Shown here piece by piece: positions 27,159-42,100 of a DNA stretch of 64,000 bases. Numbering within the stretch: the first letter of the stretch is position 1; every line of letters starts with the position of its first letter. Both the position numbers and the translations under genes were made by a program. The notes beneath the pieces were generated by a model, which saw only the letters and a program-made list of their open reading frames with translations, was not told the origin of the DNA and made no database searches. Origin of the DNA: Chrysomallon squamiferum (taxonomy: Eukaryota > Mollusca > Gastropoda > Neomphalida > Peltospiridae); NCBI GenBank assembly GCA_012295275.1, contig CM022672.1:233568-297567 (forward strand), read 5' to 3'.

Positions 27159-30100
27159 ATATATACACATATATATATATATATATATACTCTCCTAAAA
27201 AAGAAATGCAAAATGGTTGATTTCTTAGATAACTATTGTAAAGTGACACATATTGATGTACAAACTATAAATATGATGACATTTGATGATTCAAATGTAT
27301 AGCTTTTGTTACAGTCGCCAAAAAGCAGGTAACACAAAATAAAGGCTATGATCATGTTTAATAGCCAAAACGTCCCCGCATGCAAACCATGTTACCAGCG
27401 CATGTTCACCTGCAGCACATGAAACTTGAATACGAGGGTTATAAAAATGCAAGGTTTTCAAATACTTCTGTTCATTATTTTTATTCTGACCCATCATGCA
27501 ACGAAACAACACCATCGGCCGTTTACAAGCTGGCGAATCCTTCTCGGACATAGCACTGGTGTTCCATGTATCCCCAAGCACCATCTTGAGATTGTGGTAT
27601 TGGTTCCAGCAACACCAAACAACACATGACCGTCCCAGATCAGGTAGACCACGTGTAACCACCAGGGGCCCAGCAACCTCATCATTTCAGCAACATCATT
27701 TCAGACAGTCAATCGCAGATGAGGCAGGTATTTGAGCCAGACGGCCTGTAAGAAGAGTGGTTTTGACTCAACAACATCATTGACTAAAATGTCAGTGGTC
27801 TCAAGTGCACAGAGTCTGGCCTCAGTTACGATGGAGAACTGTCTGATTAAGTGACGAGGCTCGATTTCTGCTTCGTTGAGCTGATGGAAGATGTTGAGTT
27901 TACAGATGTTGTGATAAATATTTTGCTGCAAACTGCATACAGGAAGCAGACAGATTTGGCGGTGGTAGTGTGATGGTGTGGGCAGCAATCTCATACACTG
28001 GCAGGACCAACCTGGTTCACATCCAAGGCAACTTAACGGCACAGAGATACCGAGATGAAATTTTGCATCCACATGTCACTCCAATTATGAATAATGGTAA
28101 CGCTGTATTCCAGCACGACAGTGCAAGACCACATACACCCAGACTCGCAACAGCGTACCTACACAACAATAACATTCAGGTCCTGCCCTGGCCCTCTAAA
28201 TCTCCAGATTTGAACCCTGCAGAGCATTTACGGGACGAGTTAGATAGACGACTGAGGCAGCATCAACCACAGCCATAGAATCATGCTCAGTTGGCATTAT
28301 TACTACAGACAGAGTGGGCCACCATTCCACAAGGTGTAATTCGTAATGTCATTACTGCCATGGGAAGGAGATCTCAGGCAGTTCTGGACTCTCATGGTGG
28401 GCACACTACGTATTGATATTATACTGTTATATCCTTGAACTTTAACCTTTTCAGTGTCATACCATCAATATTAATGAATTGTGAAAGTGTGTGTAAAATG
28501 TGAACATTCTGCTGCTTTCTGTTGATCCATTAGATAGATGTTCCCAATGTCAATAAAATCTACTTTTGCATTTTTTTTTTGTTAGAGTATATATGTATAT
28601 TCACATACACAATATAATACCGTCTCTACACACATTGTAGACAGAAGTCATATACACTCAAAACTGTCTATAACACCCATCCATGGGATTTCACAAAAGT
28701 GGCCGTCTTATTTAGCCTATATTAACATTGTCATTGAGAATTACACATACTTTTGTGAGAAATAACACATTGGTAAATAATAACAATACAGAAAAGGCTT
28801 TGGTTCAGTTTTTTTAAATTGTTATTCAGATTGTTTTCCATATCATTCCCCATGCAACAAAAATACAGGTTAGATTTTGCACACTTAACTGCTTTGAGAG
28901 CAACAACTGAGACCCAGTGAAATTATGTCATCAATATATTCAATATATTGTATTACAGAGAGGTTATTGAATGTATGTTTGTTTTTCAATTATGACTGGC
29001 AGAATTGAGTGGAATTTGCAAATTTTTAAATGCTGTGACTGTTATAGTTATTCAGTGGCCACTGGTTGTTATAGACAGGTGACAGTTCTGTAAAGGTCAT
29101 TAAAATAAGGAAATGCTTTGGGGGTATTTGTGGTGACTGTTATAGCTGGGTGACTTTTAGACCAGTTTTGACTGTATTATGTTGTCAGTATACATATACA
29201 CTCTAGTCATTACAACATACACTGTAATCAGTACAAACATTGTAGCCAATATATGCATACATTTTAGTCAGTATATGCATGCATTTTAGTCAGTACATGA
29301 TAACATTTTAGTCAGTATAGATATGCAATTCAGTAAGTAAGCACATATATTTTACTCAGTACATCCATACATTTTAGTCAGTACATGCATACATTTTAGT
29401 CAGTACATGCATACATTTTAGTCAGTATAAATATATTTTAGTCATATATGTATTTTTGTAGTCTAACCATTTTACATGTAAGTTATAAATATTTTATCAT
29501 TTACAGCAAGATATCTGTATGATTGATGGAAAGTGTTACGAAGATGGTTTCACAAATCCAGAGAATCAAACACAAACTTGTAACATCAATGAAAACAAGA
29601 CTGCATGGTCCACCTTGACTGGTAGGTTTCTTCTCATTTCCATTGTGCTAGCATAGACAACACTTCACTGACTTACACTCCATACACTGATTAATTCATT
29701 CAAACTCACAGTGGTCTGTTTGATTATGTTTTGTGTTTAGTTTCAGATATCAGAGTTCAACGTATGACTTTCCTCAAAATATCAGAGAAGTGGCTCATCA
29801 CATCACTGTTCAGGCTGACTGTATTTGGAAGCCCTCATCTTGTGCAAGGAGCTGCTGGTGGGTTAGCACTTTCACTCAATGGAGCTGACCAGTATGTGGA
29901 GTTAGAGAACAGAACAACAGAATGTCTGGGTAACACAGAACTGTGTAAACATGGCCTCTCTATTTCATTTAAAATCAAGTTTTTGAAGCTGACTGAGGGA
30001 GCTGTTATATTCAGCAGTGGAGGTGAGGTGAGTGATGGTTATGGTTTGGCAATGTTCTACAGGGGAGGTAACCTCTACCTGAGAGTAACCATGAAGATGA

Positions 30101-33100
30101 AAGAGTGGACAGTGAGGACAACAAAGATAAAAATTAACAAGTTTTTTGATGTCAAGTTCTCATGGAGTGTCCAGACCGGACTGCAGCTTCAACTGGATGG
30201 GAAGGTGGTTGCCAAGACAACCAAGTTTATAATGAGAAAAACAATTGGTAAAAATCCAGGAAAGTTTTACATTGGTAAATCAGTTATAAAAGAGATGTTT
30301 GCTAACATTATAATGGAAGGCTGGACCATTGTTTATGGCACTGACAGCATGGTGAAAAATCTCAGCATCATCACTGGTGAGTTGGATGTAATTTTTAAAC
30401 ATTTCTTTTAATTTGTCAATTTTACATTCTAGGTAATATTTTAATACACTGACATAATAATCTACATAAACTCAGGTAATAATTTATCACATACAAAAAC
30501 TAAGTAAACTGAGGTAATAAAGACTAAGTGAAATACGCTCACTGACTAGAATAATGAAATAATTCAATGTCTGATCCAGTAACATATTACAAATCAAGCA
30601 AGTGCTCTAACCACTGAACTGCTTTGGTGTAATGTTTGCTGTATATTTTCCTCACAGAATCTCCCACTCTGAAAACAAAGCCAGAGTTAGAAATAGTAGT
30701 GAATAAAACAACAGTCAACATGAAATGTGTGTTTGAACCACTGTCACTGCCTGGAGTGGAATACCATGTCACCTGGTTTGTAAACTCCACACAGATACAC
30801 CAGGAACAACTAGGAACCACAACTGCCAGTGTCCTTGATGAGAAAACACTAGGAGTTATGACCCTTGGCTCTTCAGTATGTATAAACATTGTTTACTTAG
30901 AAACTTTATGACAAAATTATTACGAGGTATTTTAAATAAAGAACTATTTCTGAATAACTGTTTTTATTAATTATGAATGTTAAATACTTGAGTTACTAAC
31001 ATAATTTGTCACTGTTGTTATTTTTCAGATATCTTGTTCAGTCTCTGCATGTTACAGCAGTCAGTGTAACAACACACGTGGTAGTGAAAGAAAAAGTGAT
31101 TTCTTTGTGGCAACTCTGATGGTATAATAACACTTTCTGCTTAATAAGATAGAAAGATAAATCTGTTAACACTTTTCATTTCAAAAAGATTTTGGTATCA
31201 ATATATTTTATTAATAGTTAACCTTTCTTACACATTTCTTATTATGCAATGGTTATATTTAACAACTAAGACATTTTTATATTATTAATTGAACTGTGAT
31301 TATATTACTAAAACATTTTAAAATTATTTCAGCTATATTTAATTACTCAGTTTTGATTTATCAAACAGCTAAGCAAGACAAAACTGACTGTAACAGAAGG
31401 TGACACATCTCAACTGATCACAGTGAAATCTTTACTTCCTCCTCGACTCTTCTGTCCAAACTCAAACTGTTCTATCAAGATCAGAACATACTTACTGGAA
31501 CAAAGTGAACCAGTTCACTGTGCAGATGGCCGCCAGTTTCCTCAAGTACTCATTGGCTGGCAGGGTGAGAGGACTGCAGCCTTCTGTGGCTCCATGGTTA
31601 CCAATGACAACTGGGAAACAGGTGTTGTCATTTCTGTCATGGCAACCACTGATTCTCTGAAAGATGGAAATCAAGATGGCCGACTAGTTTTTGAAGCTGA
31701 TTTGATTGTGTCAGGTGAAGTGCAGCAAACAGTTTCTCTAAAAACAGTTCAGGTAATTTTCAACTTTATACTTTTGAATGTAACATTCTTTGTTTACATA
31801 TCACAGATAAATTCAAATCTTTGCCATTTGTATTGATAAACCTCACTGACATGATGATAAAAAATCAGTATCACGGTGCGCTGTGTTGATACAAATAGTT
31901 GATACATTGATGGTTTTTTTCAGTTACTAATAAAATATTAGGATCACATTGCTGTGTGTTGATACAAATAGTTGATGCATTGATGTGTTTTCAGTTACTA
32001 ATAAAAGATCAGGATCACAGTGCTCTGTGTTCATCAGTTGGAGATCCTCATTTCACTACGTTTGATGGTCGCAAGTTCAACGTGTTCATAGAGGGCGAGT
32101 TTGTCATGTACAAACACAAACAACTTCCATATGAGGTGAATCTCAAACAATTATCAGAAAACATTATCATTTCAGTTACTGGCTGCTAGTTAAATTAGGA
32201 TTATGAAGACTGTATATGACATAAAATAATTTCTAAATGAATATCAGATACAGACAAATTGTAACAAATGTTTTGAGAAAGTTAACATCGTTATTTTAAA
32301 AACTGCACATTTCTTGTTACTGATTGGATTACACAGATGATTTGGAAAACAATATGGATTAATAGAAAATAAATGTGTCTGAACAAAAATGTTAGCTTAG
32401 AACAAAAACAAATCTTTTTAATAATCTAGTCTTTATGTTAAATTCATTATATCTACAAATATAAATTTAATTAATGAAAAGCATACTGTATTTTCAATGA
32501 AAATTTCACCTTTGAAAACTGCTAATGCTATTGATAAAAAGAAAAGTAATTCAATGAAAAGTAAATATTTACTTTTGTTTAAATACTTAAAACTTCAGGT
32601 ACGGGCACTGTACAGAAGATGTAACAACCGAGCTGCCTGTAACTGTGGAATCATTGTCAAATCAGGAGATGATGTCATTGTTATTGACAAGTGTGGACCA
32701 AAGCAAGGCAAGATGTTGAGGAAACGAGCCATTACAGTGAACTTGTTTGTGAACAACGAATTAACACCAGGCACAAGAATTATCAGATTTAACAACGGAA
32801 AGAAATACAGAGTAAATATCAGCTGTAATTTTATAAGTATTTCACAAGTAAATGTTACAGATAACTCTGCCTACTGGTTACTTTATGTTGTATAAATATT
32901 TAACTTATAAATGCTACAGATAACTCTGCCTACTGGTTACTTTATGTTGTATAAATATTTAACTTATAAATGCTACTGCCTATTGGTTACTTTATGTTGT
33001 ATAAATATTTGACTTATAAATTTTACAGATAACCCTGCCTACTGGTTACTTTATGTTGTATAAATATTTGACATATAAATGTTACAGATAACTCTGCCTA

Positions 33101-36100
33101 CTGGTGGCTATTTGACAGTGAGAACAAGCAGGTTTAAGCGAGGTTCGTACCTTGATGTCTGGTTCCGTGCAGCACCCGCTGACTTCAAGCAGACCGAGGG
33201 TCTGTGTGGATTTTTTGATGCTGACAAAACTAACGACCTGATGATGTCAACAAACAAACTCTATCACGGTCGTGAAAAGAGACCAGTGGAATTTTCCAAG
33301 AGTTGGAGGTATACAAACACACTCATGCACTCGCATATACACACATACTTGGGAGTATAAACAGATATGTACACATTTCTTAACATAAATTTGTTGTTAA
33401 ATAAATATTATAAGTAATTAATGAGTGAATTGAATTTTACTTCAGAGTGGAAAACAGTCTGTATTCAGGCACTTGTCCAGATGAGGCCACTAAATCTGTT
33501 TCTGACTCAGACGTGTTCTGCAGCTGTCAGGAAAACCAGACACAATGTGATTCAGACGTTGTCCACACTTCATGTGCCCAACCCAGCTCTAAGAAAACCA
33601 GGAAAGGTAATTGTTAACAAACACCATCAATCTGACATCCAGCTTGCTGAAAATTACACTTAATAGATCACTTATTATGTCTTTGTTTTGATTATTAATA
33701 CAGTAAAATACATCATTAGCATAAACAGACAGCAGAGCTAAATATAAAAATTTGTTAAGATGTTATAAGTAATTGATCTACATTTTATTTGTAGTTAATT
33801 TTTAAAATGTTTACTTATAACTAATGTAACTACACATAGTATGAAAGAGTTGTGCTGTTTCCAGGAAATGACATCACAGATGAACTGCTGTCATCTGCAA
33901 ACACTGAGAAGCCACCAAAGAAATGTTTGACTAAACAGAACCTGACAAAGTTTGAATTTGACATCAACTATGTATCCCCAGTTAGTACAGACTTTCATAA
34001 TACTATTACAACAAATACATTTCTGTAACCTAGTTTATTATTACAATCATTTAATATTAAATATATATCCACAGCAGGTAAAATCTGTTACATTATTGTC
34101 ATCTTTTTTTAGCATTTTGAACATCAAACACATGGTATTAATAACAGTTCTGTCTTAAAATAATTTTAGTAATTTGATGTAACTAAATATCTTGTTATAA
34201 ATATTTCTGTTAAAAAATTAAATAATTTATGTTACTTTTTTCATCACTTTATATTTGTGTTACTACAAAATAACAAAATATTTTGCAGAAGATTGACTAT
34301 AACATCACATACAGTGAGGCGGTGAAGCAGTGCAAACTTAAAATTAAGGCATCTGCCTCAGGTAAAATATGCCAGGAAGTAATCAGTGCCAGTTTTTCTG
34401 CCAGTCTTGACATCTGTGTGGAAGATGTTCAGGTAATTTTATCAGTGCAGTTGTTTAGTAAAACATAGCAATAACACATGTTAGTAATGGATGGCATCTT
34501 TGTACCAGCCAGTGTTACAGTTAGTAATGTATGGCATCTTTGTACCAGCCAGTGTTACAGTTAGTAATGGATGGCATCTTTGTACCAGTCAGTGGTACAG
34601 TTAGTTATAGATGGAGTCTTTGTACCAGCCAATGTTACAGTTAGTTATAGATGAAGTCTTTGTACCAGCCAGTGTTACAGTTAGTAATGGATGGCATCTT
34701 TGTACCAGTCAGTGGTACAGATAGTAATGGATGGCATCTTTGTACCAGCCAATGTTACAGTTAGTAATGGATGGCATCTTTGTACCAGCCAGTGTTACAG
34801 TTAGTAATGGATGGCATATTTGTACCAGCCAGTGTTACAGTTAGTTATAGATGGAGTCTTTGTACCAGCCAGTGTTATATTTAGTAATGGTTGGCATATT
34901 TGTACCAGCCAGTGTTACAGTTAGTAATGGATGGAGTATTTGTACCAGCCAATGTTAGAGTCAGTTATGGATGGAGTCTTTGTACTAGAGTTAGAGTCAT
35001 AGCAGACAGTATTTCACTTCTAAGGGTTCTTTCTTTTTTGGTATTGTGATTATCAAGCAATTTCATACATATATTTTCTAATATAACACAGCTTACTAAT
35101 TAGTGACATGCATTAATAGTTTACTATTAGTGACATGTATTAACAATCACTGTTTACTATTAGTGACATGTATTAATAGTTTACTGTTAGTGACATATTA
35201 ACAGTCACAATTAACTATTAGTGACATGTATCAGTAGTCACAGTTTAGTATTAGTGACATGTATTATTAATCAGTTTACTATTAGTGACATGTATTATTA
35301 GTCACAGTTTATTAATAGTGACTTGTATTAATAGTCACAGTTTAGTATTAGTGACATGTATTATTAATCAGTTTACTATTAGTGACATGTATTATTAGTC
35401 ACAGTTTATTAATAGTGACTTGTATTAATAATCACAGTTTATATTAGTGACATGTATTATTAGTCACAGTTTATTGTCAGTGACATGTATTAATATGACA
35501 GTTTGCTAATAGTGACATACTGTTTCACAGATTATGGGCTCATTTGATTGGTCTGCCTCAGCACTGGCTGATGTAGTTGAACGGTGTCTCACTGCTCTTG
35601 AGTTCAACATGGAACTATGGAAAAAGGTCGATGGTGTTCTGAAACCTCCCGCAGACATCATCAACACCATCTGCCCTGCAGACTGCAGCAGTCATGGCAG
35701 CTGTAAACAAGGTATTTAAACGTTTTTAGTTCAGCATGTGATTTATATGTTAATAGTTATAAATGTTACATCTGTAATACAATGCTATACTGAATATTTC
35801 AGACACATTAATTGTAGATGAATGTAAATTCAGATTATGTTACAGGGGAGTGTATGTTGTGATTATGTTAAAGGTCAGTGTAAGTTGTGATTATGTTATA
35901 GGTCAGTGTAAGTTGTGATTATGTTATATGTCAGTGTAAGTTGTGATTATGTTGTAGATGAGTGTATGTTGTGATTATGTTATAGGTCAGTGTAAGTTGT
36001 GATTATGTTATAGGTCAGTGTAAGTTGTGATTATGTTATAGGTCAGTGTAAGTTGTGATTATGTTACAGGTCAGTGTAAGTTGTGATTATGTTGTAGGTC

Positions 36101-39100
36101 AGTGTAAGTTGTGATTATGTTATAGGTCAGTGTAAGTGTGCTGAAAACTACACTGGTGATGACTGTTCTGTTGACCTGACAAAGAAACCAGTCCTCTTTG
36201 ACCTGATCTCTCCAGTGTGTGATGTCCAGCAGTCCAAATGTCTTAAGCTGTCTGTGTATGGAGAAGGTTTTGCAGAAACAAGTCAACTTAAGTGCTTGGT
36301 GGAAAGTCTTGAGGTAAACACTATTCATATATTTGTTAATTTAGCTATACCCAAGTAATTTTATTTTATAAACTTACACATAAACTTTATTAATTAACAC
36401 TATTTTCTGCATACACCTTTGAATGTTCTTTTTAAGCATAAATGGAAATATTTTTAATGTTAGGTTTAGGTAAATCAAAATGTGTTAAATAAGTTGAAAT
36501 ATTTCAATGCTGTATTTAAAGAAATTAAAATGTTTTAATGTAATTAAACAAACTATAATGTTTGAAATATTCAGATCTCCCAAACTGAGTTCAAGTCAAC
36601 TAACAATATTACCGTGGTAACTGCAACATATGTCAGTGAGGAGCAGGTTATATGTACTCTTCCAGGAGAAGGAGCATTCCATGTCTCTGTACAAAACAAG
36701 CAGTCTTTACAGAGTGAGTCTCTGTTGTTTGTTGTCTTTGACTCTACATGTCAGACTTGTAACACCACTGGATGTCACACACAGGTTTGTTCAATTCACT
36801 TCCTAATATTATTTTGTAATTTTCACAGACTGGCATGTGTTCTGTTAGAAACCAGTGTTTTATTTATTATTATTTTGTAATTTTCACAGGTTGGTGTGTG
36901 TTCTATTGGAGACAAGTGTTATGGTGATGGGTTTGTGAATCCTCTCAACTTCATTGAGCGCTGTAGCAAAGGACAGACATCCTGGCTCTCAGTCACATGT
37001 AATTATACATTTATGTTCTGAAGTAAAGTCAGTAATATTAATAATTATCATTATTATTGTTATTGACTTTATTATTATTATTATTATTATAATTATTATT
37101 ATTATCATTATTGTTATTATTATTATCATTATATTATTATTATTATTATTGTTATTATTATCATTATTGTTATTATTATTACTGATTGACTGATTGATTG
37201 ATTGACTGTTAAATGAGCAGTTTAGCAACACATATTCAAATTCACTTTATTTCAGTAATATATTTGAAACCTTGATGAAAGAATTAAACCTCTTTTTCTG
37301 TGTAATTTCAGACGCAGACATTGTGGTGAAGGAATACACTTTTATTGAGATAGTGGACACAACTCTGGTGACAGCTAGTTTCAACATGTCACTAATTGGG
37401 TCAGTGAAACAGTTGGAACCAGGTAAAGCAGGAGACAAAACAGCTGTAAAACTGGATGGAAAAACTCAGTACATTGATGTATCATCTCTCTCAAATGGCT
37501 GTTTGTGGAACCCTGCCCACTGTAAACTTGGTTTGACTGTTTCTTTTAATCTGAACATCATCAGTGTGCAAGACATCATGTACATTTTCACTAATGGTGC
37601 TGATGAGGTGGACGGTTATGGTGTGTCCATGTACATTCGCAACCACCACTTGTACAGCACTGTGAGTACACCAACACAGGAGTGGACAGTGTTCACATCC
37701 AAATTCAGCAGCAAAGTCTTCATCAGTGTTGAGTTCTCATGGAGTGTACAGTTTGGACTGAAACTGTACATTGATGGTGTTTCTGTGGCCAACACCAAAA
37801 CTTTCATTTCACGCTCAGTTTCAGTGTCTGTATACAACCAGTTTTACATTGGCAAGTCAATCAAGAGAGATATCTATGCCAACATCATCATTGAAGGGTG
37901 GACTGTGAAAGAGGCAATCAAAGAAACTGCAGATGCTATTCTGACAGCTATAACATCATCATCTACCACACAGAGTACAACAGGTAAGTGTTTTATAAAT
38001 GACAGACATAGTTACACATGTTAATACACAAGAACATATACATAACACAGAAATATGTTAGCACAAATACATAAATAGGCACATACATAAACACTCCTTC
38101 ATATACATACTCACATGTACATACACATATATTCATTAGATGACAAACACACAAATACAAACATATACCCACAAACCTACACACATATCCAGATAATCCC
38201 ATATATACAAACATAGACACAAAACAATTTGTGACAATATATTTTTGTGAAAGTTTTGTATTTCAGTTTTTGCTTTACTCTTTCTTTTCTTTTATATTTT
38301 TGTTTTGTTTTATTATTATGTTCATTGTTTTGTTCTCTTTTGTTCTGTTATGTTGTGTTTTGTTCTGTTTTCTTTGTTGCCTGTAACATTTTCTGTGTTT
38401 ACTCATGTTTGAGATAACGTTTGAACTAAACTAGTCAGCCTACTCCACTAACAGTTTTAACCCACAGCTTACAAAGTAAGTTTAGTTTCTGCCAAACTAA
38501 CACACACATAGTTCTGATTTATAGTTACTTAGTGAGAAAAGAAATACAGCTAACAAGGTACTTGGATACAAGTGCCACAATTGTTAAAAGGCCTAACAAC
38601 TAGTAAGAAAATTGATACATTTACTTAGAGAACTATACAACCTATAAGAGAAGTGATACAATTATGGTTAGCTAGAGAAAGAGGTGAAACAATAATTGGA
38701 GATGAGAAAATGAAACAAATGTGACAAAAGTTGTACAACAAATGAGATTATACAACAGAGACAAGAGAGATAATAATACTACTGTGATAGTGATATATGA
38801 TACAACTAGTGAGATATATGATACTACTATGACGAGTGATATATATAACTAGTGAGATATATTATACTACTATGATAGAGATATATATGATACAACTAGT
38901 GATATACATGATACTACTATGATACCAATATATATGATACAACTACAGTGGTACCTCAACTTATTAGTGCCCCAACTTACGATTTTTTGTGTTACAAGCA
39001 GTTGCCTGATAGATGTTTTGCTTTCTGTTTGAGCCAAAATCCGAGCTACAAGCAAACTTCAGATATGCTGCCACTAGTTGGCGCAACAAACAACATAACA

Positions 39101-42100
39101 TCCGGCCAGCATCCTGGGTCTCACTTGTTTACTTCAGATGATTGTCTCACCATGGAAGCATCTCTGTTGTGTTGTGCTGACATTTTCTGGCCATGGATTC
39201 TAAGAAAGTGAGTTCAAAGGACAGTGCTGAGAAGAAAAAGCGGATGATGTACATTGAATTATAGCTTGAATCCATAGAAAAACATGAATGAGATGTGCAT
39301 GTAGTCGAATTGGCTGGAGAGTACAAGTGTAGTATTTCTATGATATGTACCATACTGAAGCTGAAGGATTTGATAAAGGCTGTAACTTAAGCCAAAGGTG
39401 TTAAAATAATTTGTCTGATCTCTAAGATAAATACACTTTACAAAACCAATTTATTTCTTTACATTATCTTTTATTTTGTTTTTTATACAGTATTTGTCAT
39501 TTATAAATACATTTTTCTTATTTAAAAACACATTACCAAAAACTCAGATGGTTTTGAGGGGCTAGTATGGATTAATGATATTTCAGTTAATTCCAGTTGG
39601 GAAAATTGATTTGATATACAACTAGATTTGATTTACAAGCTCAGTCATAGAACGAATTAAACCTGTAAGTCAAGGTACCACTGTAGTGAGATATATGATA
39701 GTGATATATGTGATACAACTAGTCAGATATATGATACTATGATAGCAATATATATGATACAACTAGTCAGATATATGATAATACTATGATAGTGATGTCA
39801 TTCAAGAGTAAATTAATAAACTGAAAATATTGTGTATCTGTATTAAGTAACTAATATAACATGAATCAGAACTTAGATCAAAATATTATTAATTATTTTT
39901 CTAACATGCATTAACTGCTGTTGTTTACACATTTAATTTGTTTGTAGATAATAAATACAGATTCAGCTGTTTCAGTTTTCATATGATGATTTTGTAGAAA
40001 CCTGAATCTGTTAGTGATATATAAAACAGAGCGACAAGTTTTACATAGATGATATAATAGTCAGATTTAATTATTATAATTGTCATCTAATATTATATTC
40101 TTTCCTGAATTACTCTTACTGAGTGGTAGCAGAATATCTTGTACCTTCCATTGGATCAGAAATTATCACAAACTCATGTTTTAAAACAGAAATCACCAAC
40201 AATACAGAAAGCACATCAGAAACAACAGATACAACTGAAACAACAAATACAACTCAGAGTACAACAGAGAGTACCACATATACTGCTCAAACAAATACAA
40301 CTGGGAGTACTACAGGTACAACTGAAACAACAAATACAACTCAGGGTACAACAGAGAGTACCACATATACTGCTCAAACAAATACAACTGGGAGAATTAC
40401 AGGTACAACTGAAAATACTACTGGTATAACTGACAGTATTACAGATACAACTGAGAATACTACGGGTACAACTGAGGGTATTAAAGATACAATTGAGAGT
40501 ACTACTGGTACAACTGAAACAACAGATACAACTCAGGGTACAACAGAGAGTACCACATATACTGCTCAAACAAATACAACTGGGAGAATTACAGGTACAA
40601 CTGAAAATACTACTGGTATAACTGACAGTATTACATATACAACTGAGAGTACTACAGGTACAACTGAGGGTACTAAAGATACAAGTGAGAGTACTAAAGA
40701 TACAAGTGAGAGTACTACTGGTACAACTGAGACTATTACTGGTACACTGGAGAGTTCTACCAGTACAACAGTCACATCTGGCACAACAGCTACAACTGAA
40801 AGTACAGTCAGAACTATTGAAACCACAGGTACAACTGTTATATCTAAGAGTACAACAGCTACAAGTGAAAGTACATTTATCATTAATAACATGTCACTTT
40901 ATTGTTAGAATCAAATACTGTTATAAATGTTAACATTTTGATAAATACTACTGTGTATATGACAGACACCTGGGTGTTGAGTGAAAATCAGTTATGTTAT
41001 GTGCTTTATGTTACATGATTTATGTTATGTGCTTTATGTAAAAACAAAAAAGCTCTGTTTTGTGTTGTTAGTGTAAACTGAATTATGTGTTGTGTTGTAA
41101 TTAATGTTATGTTGTATGTGAAAATACTACTTTGTGTTCTTTGGTACTGTCACTTGTAACTTTGTTCTGGTATGTTTTATATTTTTATTTTTATTTTCAA
41201 CTTTTAACCAGCTGTTCTAAAAATATATATATATTTATATCACCCCTATCTAGAAAGTACTGTCAGCACTGGAAGCACAGAAAGTACATCCAGCACTGGA
41301 AGTTCAGAAAGTACTGTCAGCACTGGAAGTTCAGAAAGTACTGTCAGCACTGGAAGCACAGAAAGTACTGTCAGCACTGGAAGTTCAGAAAGTACTGTCA
41401 GCACTGGAAGTTCAGAAAGTACTGTCAGCACTGGAAGCACAGAAAGTACTGTCACTACAGGAAGCACAGAAAGTACTGTCAGCACTGGAAGTTCAGAAAG
41501 TACTGTCAGCACAGGAAGCACAGAAAGTACTGTCAGCACAGGAAGCACAGAAAGTACTGTCACTACAGGAAGCACAGAAAGTACTGTCAGCACTGGAAGT
41601 ACAGAAAGTACTGTCGCAACAACAAATGTGGCTTGCTATGGTAATAAATGTTTTCAGTTTTGTCATTTTCAAAAACAAATATAGAAGCAGCTTATAGCCT
41701 GTGAAAACAGTACTGAGTAAAATATTTTCTGCACATCATTCAGATTAATTTTACTGTATAACTGAAGATTTCACAAATGATTTAAAATGTTTAATATTGA
41801 AATATCAGTTTTAATGTGTCAGCTGATGTTTTCTCCCCACTGTTTTAACATATTGGTTACTTTCTTCTTGTCATGAAACTACAAGATAAAACATGTAACT
41901 AATACACAGTAGGTATGAATGCTGCACAATTTCTGATCATGTTCACTACAAATTGACAGAATATATTCCTTGTTTATATTCATTCTTAACACATAATAAT
42001 ATTAGTATTATTAATAATAAAATAGTGATGTGATGATGATGATTATAATTATGAAGATTTCTGTTGAACAGGTGATCCCAGTGAGTATCCCATCATGACT

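Larger units (their letters stand above)
37984..40189. other. Long intron before the mucin-like exons
   Basis: 2.2 kb with no supported exon. It holds ACATA-rich low-complexity sequence (38000-38220), a 'gatatatgatactactatga' minisatellite (38770-38945 and 39684-39795), and a Tigger-type element inserted in that array. Confidence 0.7.

Noticed and set aside
27309-27685. Minus-strand open frames over the Tc1 element
   Set aside because: Antisense shadows of the transposase helix-turn-helix region, which reads clearly on the plus strand.
36954-37231. Poly-Ile and poly-Asn frames
   Set aside because: Translation of an ATT/ATC microsatellite.
40216-41593. Long minus-strand open frames across the mucin repeats
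   Set aside because: They are mirror readings of codon-periodic repeats; no start context, splice sites or family similarity. The plus strand frame fits the surrounding exon phases.
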